DNA from: Alectoria sarmentosa
Taxonomy: Eukaryota; Ascomycota; Lecanoromycetes; Lecanorales; Parmeliaceae
NCBI GenBank assembly: GCA_009733775.1
Contig: WOGZ01000152.1
Coordinates: forward strand, 1 to 64,000
Direction of reading: 5' to 3'
Length of the DNA: 64,000 bases
Made by a program: the position numbers and the translations under genes. The notes below the pieces were generated by a model. The model saw nothing but the letters and a program-made list of their open reading frames with translations. It was not told the origin of the DNA and searched no databases. Below, piece by piece: positions 1 through 14,022 of the stretch (position 1 is the stretch's first letter; each line of letters opens with the position of its first letter).

Positions 1-1057
1 TTTATAAAACACGTCGTCTCTCAACTTTATTATTGTTTTTTAATATAAAAAAAACGAAATCGTTATAATTAAAGCATCGTTATCAAAAATTGAATAAATA
101 AATATATATGATAAGAAGAAATTTTTATTTATTACGTCGCTTCATTAAAAATATTTATGATTTAACATTTTAAAAAAATGTTATAAAGTTAATAATATAA
201 CATAATTGTTATTATTGCTTAGCGTTAAGAAATTATTTTATTACGAATTGTAATATTATGTTATAAAAACGATAACGTTATAATAACTCTTTTTTTTTGT
301 TTTTTTTATAAAATTTAAAGGTTTTTAAATAAGCATTATATAAAATTCTTTTTTTAATATAAACATTTAAAAATCAAAATTTAAAAGGAGAAACAATTAT
401 TAAATCGAATGATCGTATACGTTTTATATAAAATATGCGTTATCGTGACGTTATCTTTCATGAATTTTCATAAAAATTATAAAATTTAAGTTCAATTAAA
501 TTAATCTCGCAATTATCTCGCTGATAAAAATATTTAACAAATATATATTTATTTAATATATTTCGAGGTTTTCTTTTAATTTTTAAAGATTAATTTTATT
601 ATACAATTTAATTATTAAACTCAATAGTGATATTACGTTTTTTATATATATTTATTTATTTACGTTTACTTAATAACGTAAATAATACGTTTTATATTTA
701 ATGCGTTTAATTTGATTATAATTATAACACATAAATTTCTTAATATCGATTTCGACTTTAACTTTAATAAATGAAATCGATGTAATAAATTTTATAATTA
801 TTATTATAATGCGAATAATTCTCGTTATTAAGATAATTAATTTTTTTATTGAAAATATAATCTTAAATATAAATGTTTTAAACTTTTTTTTATATTTAAC
901 ACGTTAAATATTATTCAATTTTCGTAAATACTTTTTAATAAATGTTAATTCATTAAAATCTTTATATGCGTTTTAATTCTTTCGTAAATTTTCACGAATC
1001 TTTAAACGTAAGTGTCGTATTATATTATTTTTATCTTTATCGATAACTTAATTTAAT

Positions 1058-1234
1058 TGCTACGATATTTAATTATGATGTTGATTAAGTTAATATTTTT
1101 ATATTGTGAATTTATTTGCAAAGTTTTATTTAAGTAAAGATATATAAAGATGTTAATATTAATTTGATTTAGTATCTTCGATCTTTTTTAGAAAAAAGCG
1201 TTTGCAAAAGCCTTTTATAATCACGTTTATAACA
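1058..1234 (-). repeat. LTR of gypsy element 1 (left copy)
   Basis: This is a 177-bp terminal repeat with TG...CA ends, same length as the partner at 8813-8989 and nearly collinear with it. Most visible differences are C/T or G/A transitions. It is preceded by TSD TTAAT. Because pol is on the minus strand, this is the 3' LTR of the element. Confidence 0.88.
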
Positions 1235-4030
1235 ATTGTTAATAAATTAAAACAAGTTATCGTTTCGATAATTAAGTTATTTCAGCAAAGTAATGTGCTC
1301 AAAGTAAATTTTATTATACGTTAATAAGATCAATATCTTTATAAGGTGAAAGTCTTTTGCAGTAAATAATAAAAACGAGTGATAGACTTTAAAAGTCTTT
1401 TATATTTAAATAAATCATAATACGATTAAAATATAAAAGTCTTTAAATTAATAAAGTCGTTTACAAAATTCATTATTGTAATAGCAGACGTTGATTTCGA
1501 CGAGGCTCTTACATCGTCAATATAATAAAAATTTATAATAATATAATTGCGATAGTAAGTTTATTAGCATTTATTTAAATAACGACGAATGTTGATATAA
1601 TAATAAACTTTTGAGATATTATAATTGTTAAAGCTTTTAACGAAATCGATATTATTTTAATAATCTTTATTATAATAATCGAAGAGATATTTGTTATAAT
1701 AGTCTTTTATAATTTTAATCGTTTATTATATTTCTTGATTAATTCGAGAGCGTTATCAAGATTTTTGATATTATATTAAACGTTATACTTTAAATCGTAG
1801 TTTTTTCATTATATTAAATACTTGATGTATCAATTTACTTTTTTCTTAAATTGATATTTATCGATAAGCCTTTCGATATAATAAACGTCGACGTCTTTTT
1901 TTTTATATTTATTGTTAATGAATGTGTTAAACGAAAACGTTTATAAAAATTATTATTAAAATATAATGCAGACTCGAGATGTGTAACAAAAATTATTAAA
2001 TATATTTATTAATAAAATAATAGATCGAGCTTATAAACTAGATTATTTATCTTTTATAAAATTTCGAAAAAATTCACACGCTATGTATTTAGTTTTCTTA
2101 AAATAATCGAAGATATATAATAATTTTTATAAAGTTTTAATAAGACGTATTATCTTATTTTCAAATTTAAAAATTTATATAATTAATCATAATAGAATTT
2201 GAAACGCATTTGAGCGAACGTAATAATATCGCTAACTGTTAATCGCGTTATAATAAAGTTAATCATCATTGAATTTATTGTGTTAAGCTTTTAAAGGTTT
2301 AATGCAATTATTGACGTGAAATTATATATAACCTTATTTGACGTATTATTTATAATAGTTAAAATAAAATTATTTAAATAAAATTGCAATCGAGATAACA
2401 TCGTAGGTCATTTTTTAAAACTTTCAAAATTGTTAAAATAATATTATAGCGCAATCTCAATTATTTAATTTATTTTTTCGCTTTATTTATTCATTTGTGA
2501 ATAATAAATTGTAAAGTATAATAAATTTACGTTAAGTAATTTAAATAATTCGACTTATAGCTTTTTTAGAAATTTGCGATTTTTATTCGATAGAATTATT
2601 TTAAATAAGTTTTAATCGATAAAAGCAAGCTGATTAAGTAATGCTTTCGCTTATTTTTATACTTTTCAAATCGCTTTTTTAAAAATAATAATAACTTATT
2701 TGAAAAATTTGTAAGTGATAAATATTATTATATTAAAATCTTTTATAAATAATAATAGCGTTAAAATAAAGTTTATTGTGATAATATAAAATAATATAAG
2801 TGATAATTTAATTAATTATATTAAGTCATAAATCATATAACGCTTGATTTGATAAATTTAATAATTTAAATAATAATAAATATAATTATAAACGTGCTTA
2901 ATTAAATAGCGAATATATTATGCGAAAGCCTTTTATAAAAAGCGAGTATAATTCGAATAATTCTTTTTATATGCTATTTATAAAATTTTCTTAATACATA
3001 AATTCGATATACATAATCGTTTAAATGTAAAAGCGTGATCATTTATAGCAGAGTTAAGACGAAAAATAAATTCGTGCTCACGTAAAAAAGAAAGCTTTAC
3101 GACGTTCTCATCGCTATTAATATTAAAAATCTTAAAAATATGCTTGTATATCAAGTTATTAATATAATCATTTATGAGCTTTTGCTTGAATTTTATTAAC
3201 ATTTCAATTAAAGAAACAATGAAGTAATAAATTATAATAAACGCATAATTGAAATATGCTATCAAAGCATTTAATTTATTAACTTCGAACGTTATAAAAT
3301 TCGTGTAATTGCTTTCGAATTTTAATAAAACATTTAATATTATATATTGCTTATTAAGTTTATAACGTATAAAAAGCTTAAATTATTATAAATAATTAAA
3401 AGCTCGTATTAAGCGTAAATTCATTTTATCGATGTTAATTATAATAAGCGAAATTTGCTTAATAATGTTTAAAATAATATCGTGATTCGTGAAAATAATA
3501 ATAAAATAAATTAACGACTTAATTATATGCCGGATTTTGCGTATTATTCAAATCATATCAACAAGCTCGAATTTAATAAATTAATAACGCGACTTTGTTT
3601 CGTTTATAACTTTGCTTAAAAAAATGATTAATTCGACATTATTTTTTAATAAGTAAACAAAATCGTTTATGAAAGCCTTCGACAAAATAATAAGATCGTC
3701 GAGCATTTAAAAATCTTTTATATAATATATTATAACGTTAATATCGCCTTTTTTATTAAAATTCAAATTTATAAATAAGACTTTGAGCGTATCGAAATGA
3801 ATTAAAAAAATAAGCTTGTTTAAAGCTATTTGAATCGTTCGAAAAGATTTAAATTTTATTTTGATAAGTTTGAATTATATTTTAAAAGAAAATGATCTGC
3901 GTGTTAAATCAGTCTTAAATGCACTTTTTAACAACTTCGTTTTCTTATTTTATAACGGTTTATTAAAATCGATATATAAATTAATATATTTATGAAGTTA
4001 ATATATCAAATTAAGATAAATCTCGAGCTT

Positions 4031-4342
4031 TTATAAAAAGTATAAAAAGATAAACATAATTATAGCATAAATCTTCTTTTCGAATATTGTTAATTTCATA
4101 AAATCAATATGCTCGTTTAATAACTCAATAAATAAATAATTAATAAAGACTTTAACGAGCTTAATATAAATTTCGACATCGATAAATGTGATAAAAATCT
4201 TTTCGAGATAAGCGAGATGCTCTTTTAACGTTTTCGAAATTATTATAATATTATCGATGTATGCTTTAATAAAATTTTTATAAGCGCATAAAATACGTTT
4301 AATTTGTCTCTGCACATAAATTATTAAATCTTTATAATTCAT
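4031..4342 (-). pseudogene. Ty3/gypsy reverse transcriptase fragment (RIP-mutated)
   Basis: A 103-codon open stretch covers the palm and thumb of a chromoviral/Ty3-type reverse transcriptase. It has the VQRQ(I/M)..IL block, the AYIDNIIIIS active-site block (YVDD or YIDD in active enzymes), the SKTLKEHL..L motif and the following ISIK-like strand. The second catalytic aspartate of the YxDD pair is asparagine, so the encoded enzyme would be dead even if expressed. Flanking sequence in the same direction is riddled with stops. It is part of the element at 1058-8989. Confidence 0.82.
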
Positions 4343-5203
4343 AATAATTACGTTGAAAATCTTTTATTCTCGATAATTTATGATTATAAATTTATAACGA
4401 TTATTAAAGTGTACGCGTTAATGATAAAAGAATAAAAGCGCGTTTAATATTAATATGTAGCGATATTCTTTCACAAACGCGATTATATCAAATTAAAATA
4501 ATATCGAATAAACGTTATTTTGAGTTATTTTATTAAAATCTCTGATGTTAATGATTAATCGTTTTTGACGCTTGTTATTAAATAATATCTTTTAAATAAT
4601 AAATATAAGATAATTAAAAGACGTACTATTAATTTTTATTGAGTTCGTTTAAAATAGTCTTTTTTAAATATATAATTTATCGAATACTTTATCGACGATT
4701 TTTTTATCTTTAATATTCAACGAATATATTTTAATTTTACTAAGCGCGTGATTTTTTCAATTAATATAAAGGGGAATGCGTATTCAATATTATTTATCAA
4801 GTTTAGCAAATAATTTATGATTTTATTATAACTGAAAATGATTTTTAATAATCTTGTAAAAAGCTTCGATAGTTTTAAAATTACTTTTATAAATAATCAC
4901 ATCATTAATTAATTTAATCTCGTTTATTATCGATAATTTAATAAATAAAACTTATTTAATTGCGAAAGACTTTTTATTCGAAATCTTTCGCGAATAAATC
5001 GTTACGATTAACTTTTTATTATATTATAAATTATTTTATAAAATTGATATTAAAATTAAATCTGCTTCTTTAAACGTAACGAGATAATAATTATCGTAAT
5101 TTATTTCAAACATCGTTTTAAAACGCAGATGTTTGAATATCAAAATTAATTAATAAATGTTATTACGTGCAATGATAAAATGAAAAAAATTATCGACGAA
5201 ATG

Positions 5204-6219
5204 TGTATATAATAATTATTAAGGAATAAGATTTAAATCATATATTTATAATGTGTGTGTAATGTGTAATGAAGAATTTATGTGTCTTATTTCGCAAATA
5301 TATGCGATGTTAAGTCACGTTAATAAAAGTCTTAACGTATCGTGATAACATGTTCACAAAAAAACAAAAAATGCCATATTCTTATGATTAATTCCCTGAA
5401 CAAATACATTGAATATGCATCGTTCATATATTTATACATTTATCCTTAACCCATAGTCTTCATATTTTTCGCGAAACGAATATATCTTAATAAAGAGATT
5501 AATCATAAAGCATATTAAAAAACGAAATTTAAAATAAATCGAATAACGACAAGTGTAACATTGTTGAGACGGAAAGTATACTTTTCGAAAATTCGCATAT
5601 TAATTTAACGTGAAGATGTGAAAAATGAGTTCGCTTTGTCAAGATCGTTATTGATAACGATAATCTTCTTCGTAACGTTCTCCGTAAAATTCTTCGTAAT
5701 GATTTACTATAATAGTTGATGCTTTTGTTTTTGCTTCGATTGCTATGCGGACTGTGCGAAATCTAACATCATATTTGACTTTTTTTATTATAATGACAAT
5801 GAATTAAAGCGTTATTCGAATGCCTCATCAAACACGTGTTGAATAAACTTTTTAATAAAATTGACTTGCTTTATTAAGAAGCCGAGAAATGAAATTTAAT
5901 TAAAAGTCATAATATAAATGTCAAATGATTTATTGAAAGAATTGATAATAATGTTTAATGCGTAAATTATAATGATTTAGCTGCGTAACGAAAGCGCGGG
6001 GGGGCTAATTGTCGATATATAATAATCACGAATTGAACGACGACATAAACGACTCGAAAAAGAATCTAAATTAAATGTAACTATTAATTGTTAAAAAATA
6101 AGACCTGAATCATATATTTATGATGTGTGTATAATGTGTAATGAAGAATTTATATGTCTTACTTCGCAGATATGTGCGATATTAAGTCACGCTAATAAAA
6201 GTTTTAATGTATCGTGACA
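5204..6219. mobile_element. Small LTR-flanked insert nested in gypsy element 1
   Basis: Two direct repeats of 144 bp, 5204-5347 and 6076-6219, begin TGTA and end near TCGTGA(T/C)A. Both contain the conserved stretches AATGTGTAATGAAGAATTTAT and GCGAT(G/A)TTAAGTCACG. They bracket about 730 bp with no coding capacity. This layout fits a short non-autonomous LTR element or a deletion derivative inserted in the older gypsy element. The 5-bp flanks (AAATG and ATAAC) do not match, so a target duplication is not shown and the exact ends are uncertain. Confidence 0.6.
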
Positions 6220-8812
6220 ATAACATTGTTATCGTAATAAATTTAAATAAGAAATTACGATCGTTTAATAGCGAAATATAATGAATCGAAACGATTATTT
6301 GACTGCGAAATAATATCATAATCGATCGATTTGCTATTATAAACTTTATCGTGATATTTCGAAATCTCGATTTAAGGTTGATCTTTATCGTGATATCGCA
6401 CGATTCGATATATACTTAATTTTTTAAAATGATAATATTAATTTTTTTAAACTCGATAATGTCGGTTTTTAATAGCATCTTTGTTTTAAATTATCAATTA
6501 AATGTGTTTTTCTTATAACCTTAACACGTATATTCTTATTATTTCGTTTATTTAAAAAATATATTTTCAAAAGCATATATTTATTCGTGAAATAATGATT
6601 AATATTAATTTTTTATATTGAAATTAATGATGTTATAATACGAATATAAACATTCGATGTTTACTTAAATAAAAAAGCACGATTAATCAAAATAATCGAG
6701 TAATTTGAATTTATGTATATTGAAATTACTATTACTATCGCGCTTAATGCGACGAAGAGCGTTAAAAAATAATAATTTCGAAAATTAAACTCAATGTTTA
6801 AGTTAATAATCGATAACGTAAAAAATATGATTTTAATAAAGTCGTGAAAGGCAATTAAGATGCTTGCAAAAAACTTTAATATACAATCTTTAACACGAAT
6901 ATGCTTATATAATAAATTGTTAAATCTAAATTTCACTTGACAACGACGATAGGCATACACCGACGAAATAATAAATGTCGTAAAAACATTTTTTTTCTTC
7001 TCTAATTGATAGCTTAAATTATAATAATTCAAATTCGAATCTTTCACGTAATATTCGTCGAAATTAAAAACTTCTTTTTAATTATTTTTCTTGATTCTTT
7101 TTTCAACAATACCTTTTTTTTGATTTTCGATAATAACGTATATTATAAATTTTCGTTATAAAACTCTTTTATTAAAAGACTTTTTTTAATTAAAAAACTT
7201 TTGCGTAAATTTCAAAGTTGATTTTTTTTCGCTTTTTAATAATAATGATTGTTTGCTTTAAAATAAACTTTTGAATATATAAAATCGATTTGCGTATTGT
7301 ATTTTATTATTATTATAATTCTGTCGAGAGTAATAAAAAACGTTAATAAAAGATTATTTATAATACGAAATAAGCTTCTTTTCAATCGTGCGTTGCTATT
7401 AACCTTATTTTGTTATAACTTATTTAATCATTTATTGATTGTTGTTATTTTAAAAGTTATTAATAAATCGTCTCGCAAGCTTCATTTACATATTTATTTA
7501 ACTTTTAAGTTATTTTATAAAATTACGCATGAAAGTGTTAGTTATAGATTTTAATATATAAATTTTAAATTCGATTGTTAAATTGTTTTATATTATAATA
7601 AGTTGATTTTAAATAAATTTTATTTTTGTAATTTTAATATATCGTAAAATATTTTATGTATAAATGCGTGAGTGCTTATTGCTTTTAGCATTATTAAAAA
7701 TGTATGTTTTCTTTTAAAGTAATTTAAGTGTATGTGATATCTTGATTTTGAATCGCTTGATCAAAGCGTTATATTATTTATTAATCGATATATAACGTAA
7801 TAAATTCTTTTTAAGCTCACCGAGCTCGATCGAATATTAGATTTAACATTTATCACGTAAATATTTCGATAATATGATACGCAACTTATTAACAAATCTT
7901 TATTTAATTATGTTTTTGAATTTATTAACGAAGATATAAACATTATAATAGAAAAAGTGTTTATTAATAATGATAATTAAAGAATCGTTTAGGTCGTTAA
8001 GGCTTATATCAAAGAAATCGATTTTCTTAGTTTTTCATTTACGTTAATTTAAATCATTTATTAACGATAAAGTAATTGTTAAAATAGTTACGATAAATGT
8101 AATAAGCGTTTAATTTATTATTGTTTTAATCAGCTCGATAAATGAGATTTATTATTTCGACGTGAAATTCGCTTTTATAATAAATTGTCGCGAGCTTCTC
8201 GAGAATTTTTCTTTATCACTTATATTATAAAATATTTCTTTTGTTTTATTATTAAGATTTGACGATGTGAGCGTTGATTCGATATAACGAAAGAGATAAA
8301 AAATATTAAGCTCAAAGATAAAAAGATCACGTCGTAATTGAGTTTTATCGATAATTTATTTTTGTGATTAACGATAAAATAAAGTATTGCTAAAAAAGCG
8401 TGATCGACGATTTTATTTTGATTGTAATTTTGATTAAGATGATTTCGTTCTATTAACGATATAATTGATAATTATTTTCGTTTGTTTTTTTATAATAATA
8501 GCGAAATCGTGTTTGAAGAATATAAATTTCGATAATTCGAAAGCACGCTAAACGAATTAAAAGGGTGATAAATTAAATATTAATTTGAAAAATGAGATCG
8601 ATAGCAATTAATGATTTAAATAATGTAATAGTTATGTGAGAATTGTTATTATAATAAATGACGTAGTCTTTTTGCAAAAGACTTTTATAAAAAAACTTAA
8701 TATAATGAAAGTTAATTGATTGAAGAATTTTTGATAATATAATAATAATTTAAATTGATTCGTTAAATATGTGATTAATGCTTGTTGAGTTATATAAATA
8801 TTGTTATCAAAT

Positions 8813-8989
8813 TGTTACGATATTTAATTATGATGTTGATTAAATTAATATTTTTATATTGTGAATTTATTTATAAAGTTTTGCTTAAGTAAAGATATAT
8901 AGAAATGTTAATATTAATTTGATTTAATATTTTCGGTCTTTTCTAGAAAGGAGCGTTTGCAAAAGTCTTTTGCAATCACGTTTATAACA
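8813..8989 (-). repeat. LTR of gypsy element 1 (right copy)
   Basis: This is the 177-bp partner of the repeat at 1058-1234, followed by TSD TTAAT at 8990-8994. It is the 5' LTR with respect to the minus-strand pol remnants. No clear tRNA-type primer-binding site could be read next to it, probably because of point mutation. Confidence 0.88.
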
Positions 8990-10734
8990 TTAATCGAATA
9001 AAATCGACGTAAAATTTTATAAAAAATATAATATTTTGTTGAAATGAGTTATATTATCGTTTCGCATTATTTTATCGATTAAAATTCTAGTAAATGTTAA
9101 TTAAATTATTCATTATCTTTTTATAAAATTGATATAAATTTAAACAATTTTTTAATCGACATCTCATAATTCGTTTTGAAACTTTTTCTTTTAATTTAAA
9201 AATGACATAAATTAATTTAAATTCAATAATAAAATATCAATTATAATTAATAATGAATTTATGATTTATTTTAAAAAATTAATCGTTTTATATAAGATTT
9301 TTTTCATTCGTAAAAATAAAAGAATCAAATAATTTAAAAGATTTATCCTTTTTTAATATATGTCGATTTTTAAATTTATTATAAAAAAGTTCGTTTTTTG
9401 AATCGTTTTTTGAATCGTTTTTTAAATCTTTTTTCAATGATTAAAGTTTTATTGCATTGATTTTTTATTACAATTATGTTATTTGCTTTTATTAATCACG
9501 AGCGATATTATTCGATTATTGACTTATAAATTTAAATTAATATAAAGAATTCATGATTTCGTCTTTATCGATAATAATCTTATAAAAACGAAATGAAAAT
9601 TCGCGAAAATCGTCTCATTTAAAACGAAGTTGATTTAATATGTTAAAAAACTTCTTAAATGCAATTTTCGTTCAATGTAATAATTGCTTATTAATAAAAA
9701 TGTATTATAAATCTAATTTATGTTATTGAAAGAGATCTTCGAAGTCTTTAAATATAATTGAAATACGACGTGATTTGATTTTGTTTAAAAGATTTTAAAT
9801 GTGATTTATTTTTTTCATTTCGATAAAGATTATCGATAAGAAAAAAAATAAAAAAAAAACAAAAAAAAGAGAAATTTAAATATTTCGAAAAATATAATGT
9901 TAAAAAATATTTTGATAAAGAAGAATATTAACATTTTTCATTTAATGTGTTTAATGATTTTTGTGTGATAAAGAAATTTAATTTAGCATATAAAAAACAA
10001 TAAAGAATGTTATTTAATCGTTTGTTTATTTATTAAATTTTTATAAAAATAATATGTTAATTGAATAACGTCTTTTCAATTTCGTTATTTATATAAAATA
10101 ATTTATTATGTCGTCGTCGATTTCGTGTGAGGAAATTTGATAATGCGAAGTGAAGAAAGAAAACTTTGAAAGATTATAAAATCGTGATTCTTTATTCGAT
10201 GATAATATCGTGAAAAATTTGAATATCTTTAATAATAATCTTTTGAATGATATAATCGATGTTATCTTAATTTAAGTTATATAAAAATGATGTGTAATTA
10301 TTTCTTTCGATTCGTTAATTAAACGAATATTTTAATATTTTTTTTATATTCGTTATTGTTAACGAGACGAATCGTTATCTCGATATAAATTATTCGAATT
10401 TCAATTATCGTAGGTGATTTAATTTAAAAATACGATATTTTAATAATTTTTATATCTTGATAAAGTTTTTATCAGCACGATTTTTTAAATTCGTTAATTA
10501 ATACGAATAAAATAAATGAGATAATTTAATTATAATGTTAAAATTAACATAAAATTATATTATATAAATATATTAAATAAGATAATTAAGTGAAGAGAAA
10601 ATATATACATAAAAAAAAGGCATTTATATGAGAATAAATGTCTTTATTAAGTTACATTAAGCTTAATCGAGTAATGTCAAAAAAATGTGATATTAAAAAA
10701 AAGTTAGTTTTATTAAAAATGTAGAATACGCTTA

Positions 10735-10843
10735 TAACAAATCGTCGCAATTAAATAATCATTATAATCGTATAATTAAATAATTAAATAATTATTATAA
10801 TTGTGTATTTATATAATTATAATAATTATGAAAATTTAATTAT
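10735..10843. repeat. AT simple-repeat tract (left part)
   Basis: This is an irregular array built from AATTAT, ATAATT and TATAATCG words. The same kind of tract resumes at 18207 on the other side of gypsy element 2, which suggests one original tract split by that insertion. Confidence 0.6.
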
Positions 10844-11103
10844 TGTGAGATAACAAGGTCTTTTTTCAATGAAGCTGCGTAGTAATTAGGCAATTATAAA
10901 ATTTATAAACGTAATAACGAGTTTTAATCGATAAGTTATTAAATGAATTAATAATTAAAGAAGAAAAAAGAAGAAAGGGAAATTATGAATATTTAAGACT
11001 TTTATCGAGCATATTAAAAACGCACCTTAATTGCGTAACACGCAATTTAATAAACGATTTAAATAAACCTTATCAAATCGCTCAGAGTATTTTCGCCTTT
11101 ATA
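10844..11103 (-). repeat. LTR of gypsy element 2 (left copy)
   Basis: This is a 260-bp terminal repeat matching 17947-18206 along its whole length, including the purine run AAAGAAGAAAAAAGAAGAAAG. It is preceded by TSD ATTAT. It is the 3' LTR relative to the minus-strand pol. Confidence 0.88.
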
Positions 11104-13785
11104 ATTATTTTTTTCCTTAAAAAATTCAATTTTTGAATTTTGATATAATTGCGTATTATAATTAAATGTTTACGAGCTTCTCATATTCATTTATATTATT
11201 TATTATTAATTAAACGTAATTTAAATTAATGTTTATTGTTTTAAAACACGTAAATTGTTCATCGCAGATTTTTATAAACATGTTAATATGTTTATATATT
11301 ATAATCGCGATAACGCAATTATGATTATTATTATCTTGATTAATAAAGCGCGAGCATTTTGTAATTGTGTTGCGATATATTATTGTCGCTATTGCGAGAT
11401 GTGATTGTTATTGTTAATTGTTATAATTTTATTATTATTATCATCTGAAAATCGCGTTAATGAATTCAAAGTCTTATTCTTATCTTGATTTTTTAATAAT
11501 AATAACATTAATATCAACATCAACATTATTATTAATAAATGCTATGTTTTTTTTCATATTTGTTATCTTATTTATATTCTTTATTATCGCAATAATATAT
11601 TAACGAATTGTGCATTATCGTAATAACGAGATATATATATTAATTAAAATAATAATTAAACAAGATTATAATCATTCAATTTGATTAATTTCATTTTATA
11701 ATAAACATTTTAAAAAGCATTTAAGTTTATTTAATTTGATTGCGAGAGTCGACGAAATTCGTGAAAAGCATATTAATAATGTTAATAATGAATTCAATCA
11801 TTTCTCGCCGTCGTCGTGATTCTTCGAATCGTTTTCTTTATAAATTGAGAATTAATAATGTGAAAACTTTTGATTTATAAATGTAATTGTTGTCGTCGCT
11901 GTTGTTGTTTTTATTTTTATTTTTATTTTTATTATCATTTTTATTGTTGCTCTTTTTTCCTCTCTTGTTTATAAATATAAAAAGTTATTTTGAAAAATGC
12001 TTGGTTGATGAAATTAATAATTATCATTATTATATCGATTTCGATTGTTTTCGTTGATAAACATTCGTATTTGTTATGAAAGAATGCTTGATTAATGAAA
12101 TTAATAGTTATTTTTATTGCCGTCGCCTCTTTTTTTGTTTTTTTTTTTTTTATTATTCGAAATACGTTGTTTAAAAAGAATTGAAAAATGTTTAAGAAAT
12201 TGCGTTAACGCGTGTTAAATCCTCATTTGTTTTCATTATATGCGTGTCTTCGCGAATGATTCTCGCGCGATTTACATCAAGCCGCGAATTGATACGCGTT
12301 AATTCAAATACAATCGATATTTCCGCGAAAATCACTCTTGCGTGATCGATTTTTTCACTTTCATTTATCAAATTACTATGCGTGTTGTCATCGTCGTCAA
12401 TAATAACGTTCACGACGTTTTACGCGCCTGAGAAAATGAAATAATCTTAATTAACATATGCGAAAGTTTTATTAATAAAAATAATTGTCATGCGTGTCGT
12501 CGTTTTTTCTTTTGCTATTGCTATTTTCGTTATTTTTATCATTATCGTTATTATTTTCGTCGCTGCTTTTCGCCGTTTTTTAATAATTTTTATTAATAAA
12601 AGGTTATTTTTCAATATGAGAGAATATATAAATTAATGTTAAACAATTATGTTTATGTTTACGACCTTTAAAATCATTATTTTTTTCGTGATGCGAGGCG
12701 TTTCGGCGCATTAAGATATGCGTATGTATGCGTATGTGTGAATTTTCGAGTTTTTTTTAATCGTTTTTATCGGGTCTTTTGATCAAAGATTTGTTTATAA
12801 ATCTTTTATTATTACTTTTTTCGTGATTTATTTCGCTTTTTAATTTTTTACGATAATTGCGTTTTTTGCTTTATTTTAAATGTTGATTTATATAATTTTT
12901 TTATTTATTCGAAATTTTTGATTGCGCTTTTAACATTTTCGAAATGCTTTATTAATTTTCACGAAATTTTATAAAATAAAAAGTTTTTTTAATTAATAAG
13001 ATATTCAATCTCATCATTGCGAATTTTTTTATTTAACATCTTATTAATTTTTCATTTCTTTTCGTTATTAATCAAAATTGTTTATAATTTTAAATCATTA
13101 TTACGCGAATATCAAAATTTTAATAACGACATATAAAATATAAAATGAATTTTTTTATATTTAATAAAAAGATTCAATTTATAAGCCTGCGTGTTTATTT
13201 TCTTTAACATTTCAAAAGATTTAAATTATTTATAATCGAATTTCTTTTTTGATCGCAAAGTGCGTATATTCAAATTTCGCAATAATATTTTTTTTTTTTT
13301 TGAAAAATCATAACACGATGATGATTATTATAATATTTTGTTTATTGCTTTAACATTCGTTTTCATAACTCTTTTAAATGCGATCTTATATTTCATAATT
13401 ATTTTACTCATTTTATAATAAATAATGTTTCCTCTTTTAAGATTTTACTTTTAAAAACATTTTTTAAATTTATTATATATTTTATTAACAATTTTTGCGA
13501 AATCTTATTAATGCTTACGTGTATATTGTTATTATATGCGAACGTAATTATTAATAAGATCTCAAATTAATTATCTTATTTATAATTGCAATAAATTCGT
13601 AAATAATGTTTAAAAATTTGATTTTATTTTTCAATTTGATCATTTATTTGAAAATGAAACGTAATGTTAAATCTTCGCTTCGCATTCAAATGTTAATATA
13701 ACGTTATTTAAAATTTGTTTATGAATAATGAATCTCGATTTGAGATCAAGTTTCGCATTATGTTTTATAACGATACGAATTCTCG

Positions 13786-14022
13786 TTATATAATATTAAT
13801 AAACTTATCAATTTTCAAATCTTTTATAATTGTTATATACGTTACATATTTTATCAATTTGTTTATCAAAATTAAAATAAAATCGTAAATTTTATTAATA
13901 TATAAATTTCTCGCAAATAATAAGTTTGTGATAAAATTTAATGTTATAATATAAAATGAATTCACGTTATTTGATGATATTAATATTAATTCGTTATAAA
14001 ACTTATAATAATGAATTCGCAT
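13786..14022 (-). pseudogene. Ty3/gypsy integrase core fragment
   Basis: The translated segment follows the usual start of a gypsy integrase catalytic core: an LNFITNLL block (normally MDFIT.LP), then YDFILILINKLIKYVTYI (normally YDSILVVVDRLTKMAHYIP). The first catalytic Asp positions are replaced by Asn or other residues. It lies about 1 kb downstream of the RT fragments on the same strand, as expected for gypsy order RT-RH-INT. Confidence 0.78.

Larger units (their letters stand above)
1058..8989 (-). mobile_element. Ty3/gypsy LTR retrotransposon 1, degenerate, with TSD
   Basis: Two direct repeats of equal length (177 bp) at 1058-1234 and 8813-8989 begin TG(T/C)TACGATATTT and end TTTATAACA. 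The 5-bp target duplication TTAAT lies at 1053-1057 and again at 8990-8994. This gives a 7932-bp element. Coding relics are on the minus strand: 4031-4342 translates to a Ty3/gypsy reverse transcriptase segment with VQRQIKRIL, YIDNIIIISKTLKEHL and a downstream thumb-like region. The catalytic YxDD box has become YIDN, a G-to-A change consistent with RIP. No other domain is identifiable with confidence. A smaller LTR-flanked insert sits at 5204-6219. The element cannot be autonomous. Confidence 0.88.

Noticed and set aside
2978..3265. 95-aa ORF as a gene
   Set aside because: Lies inside the decayed gypsy element in AT-rich DNA; no recognisable domain. Same for 6661-7047, 7297-7554, 12192-12413, 14011-14220 and 16135-16347.
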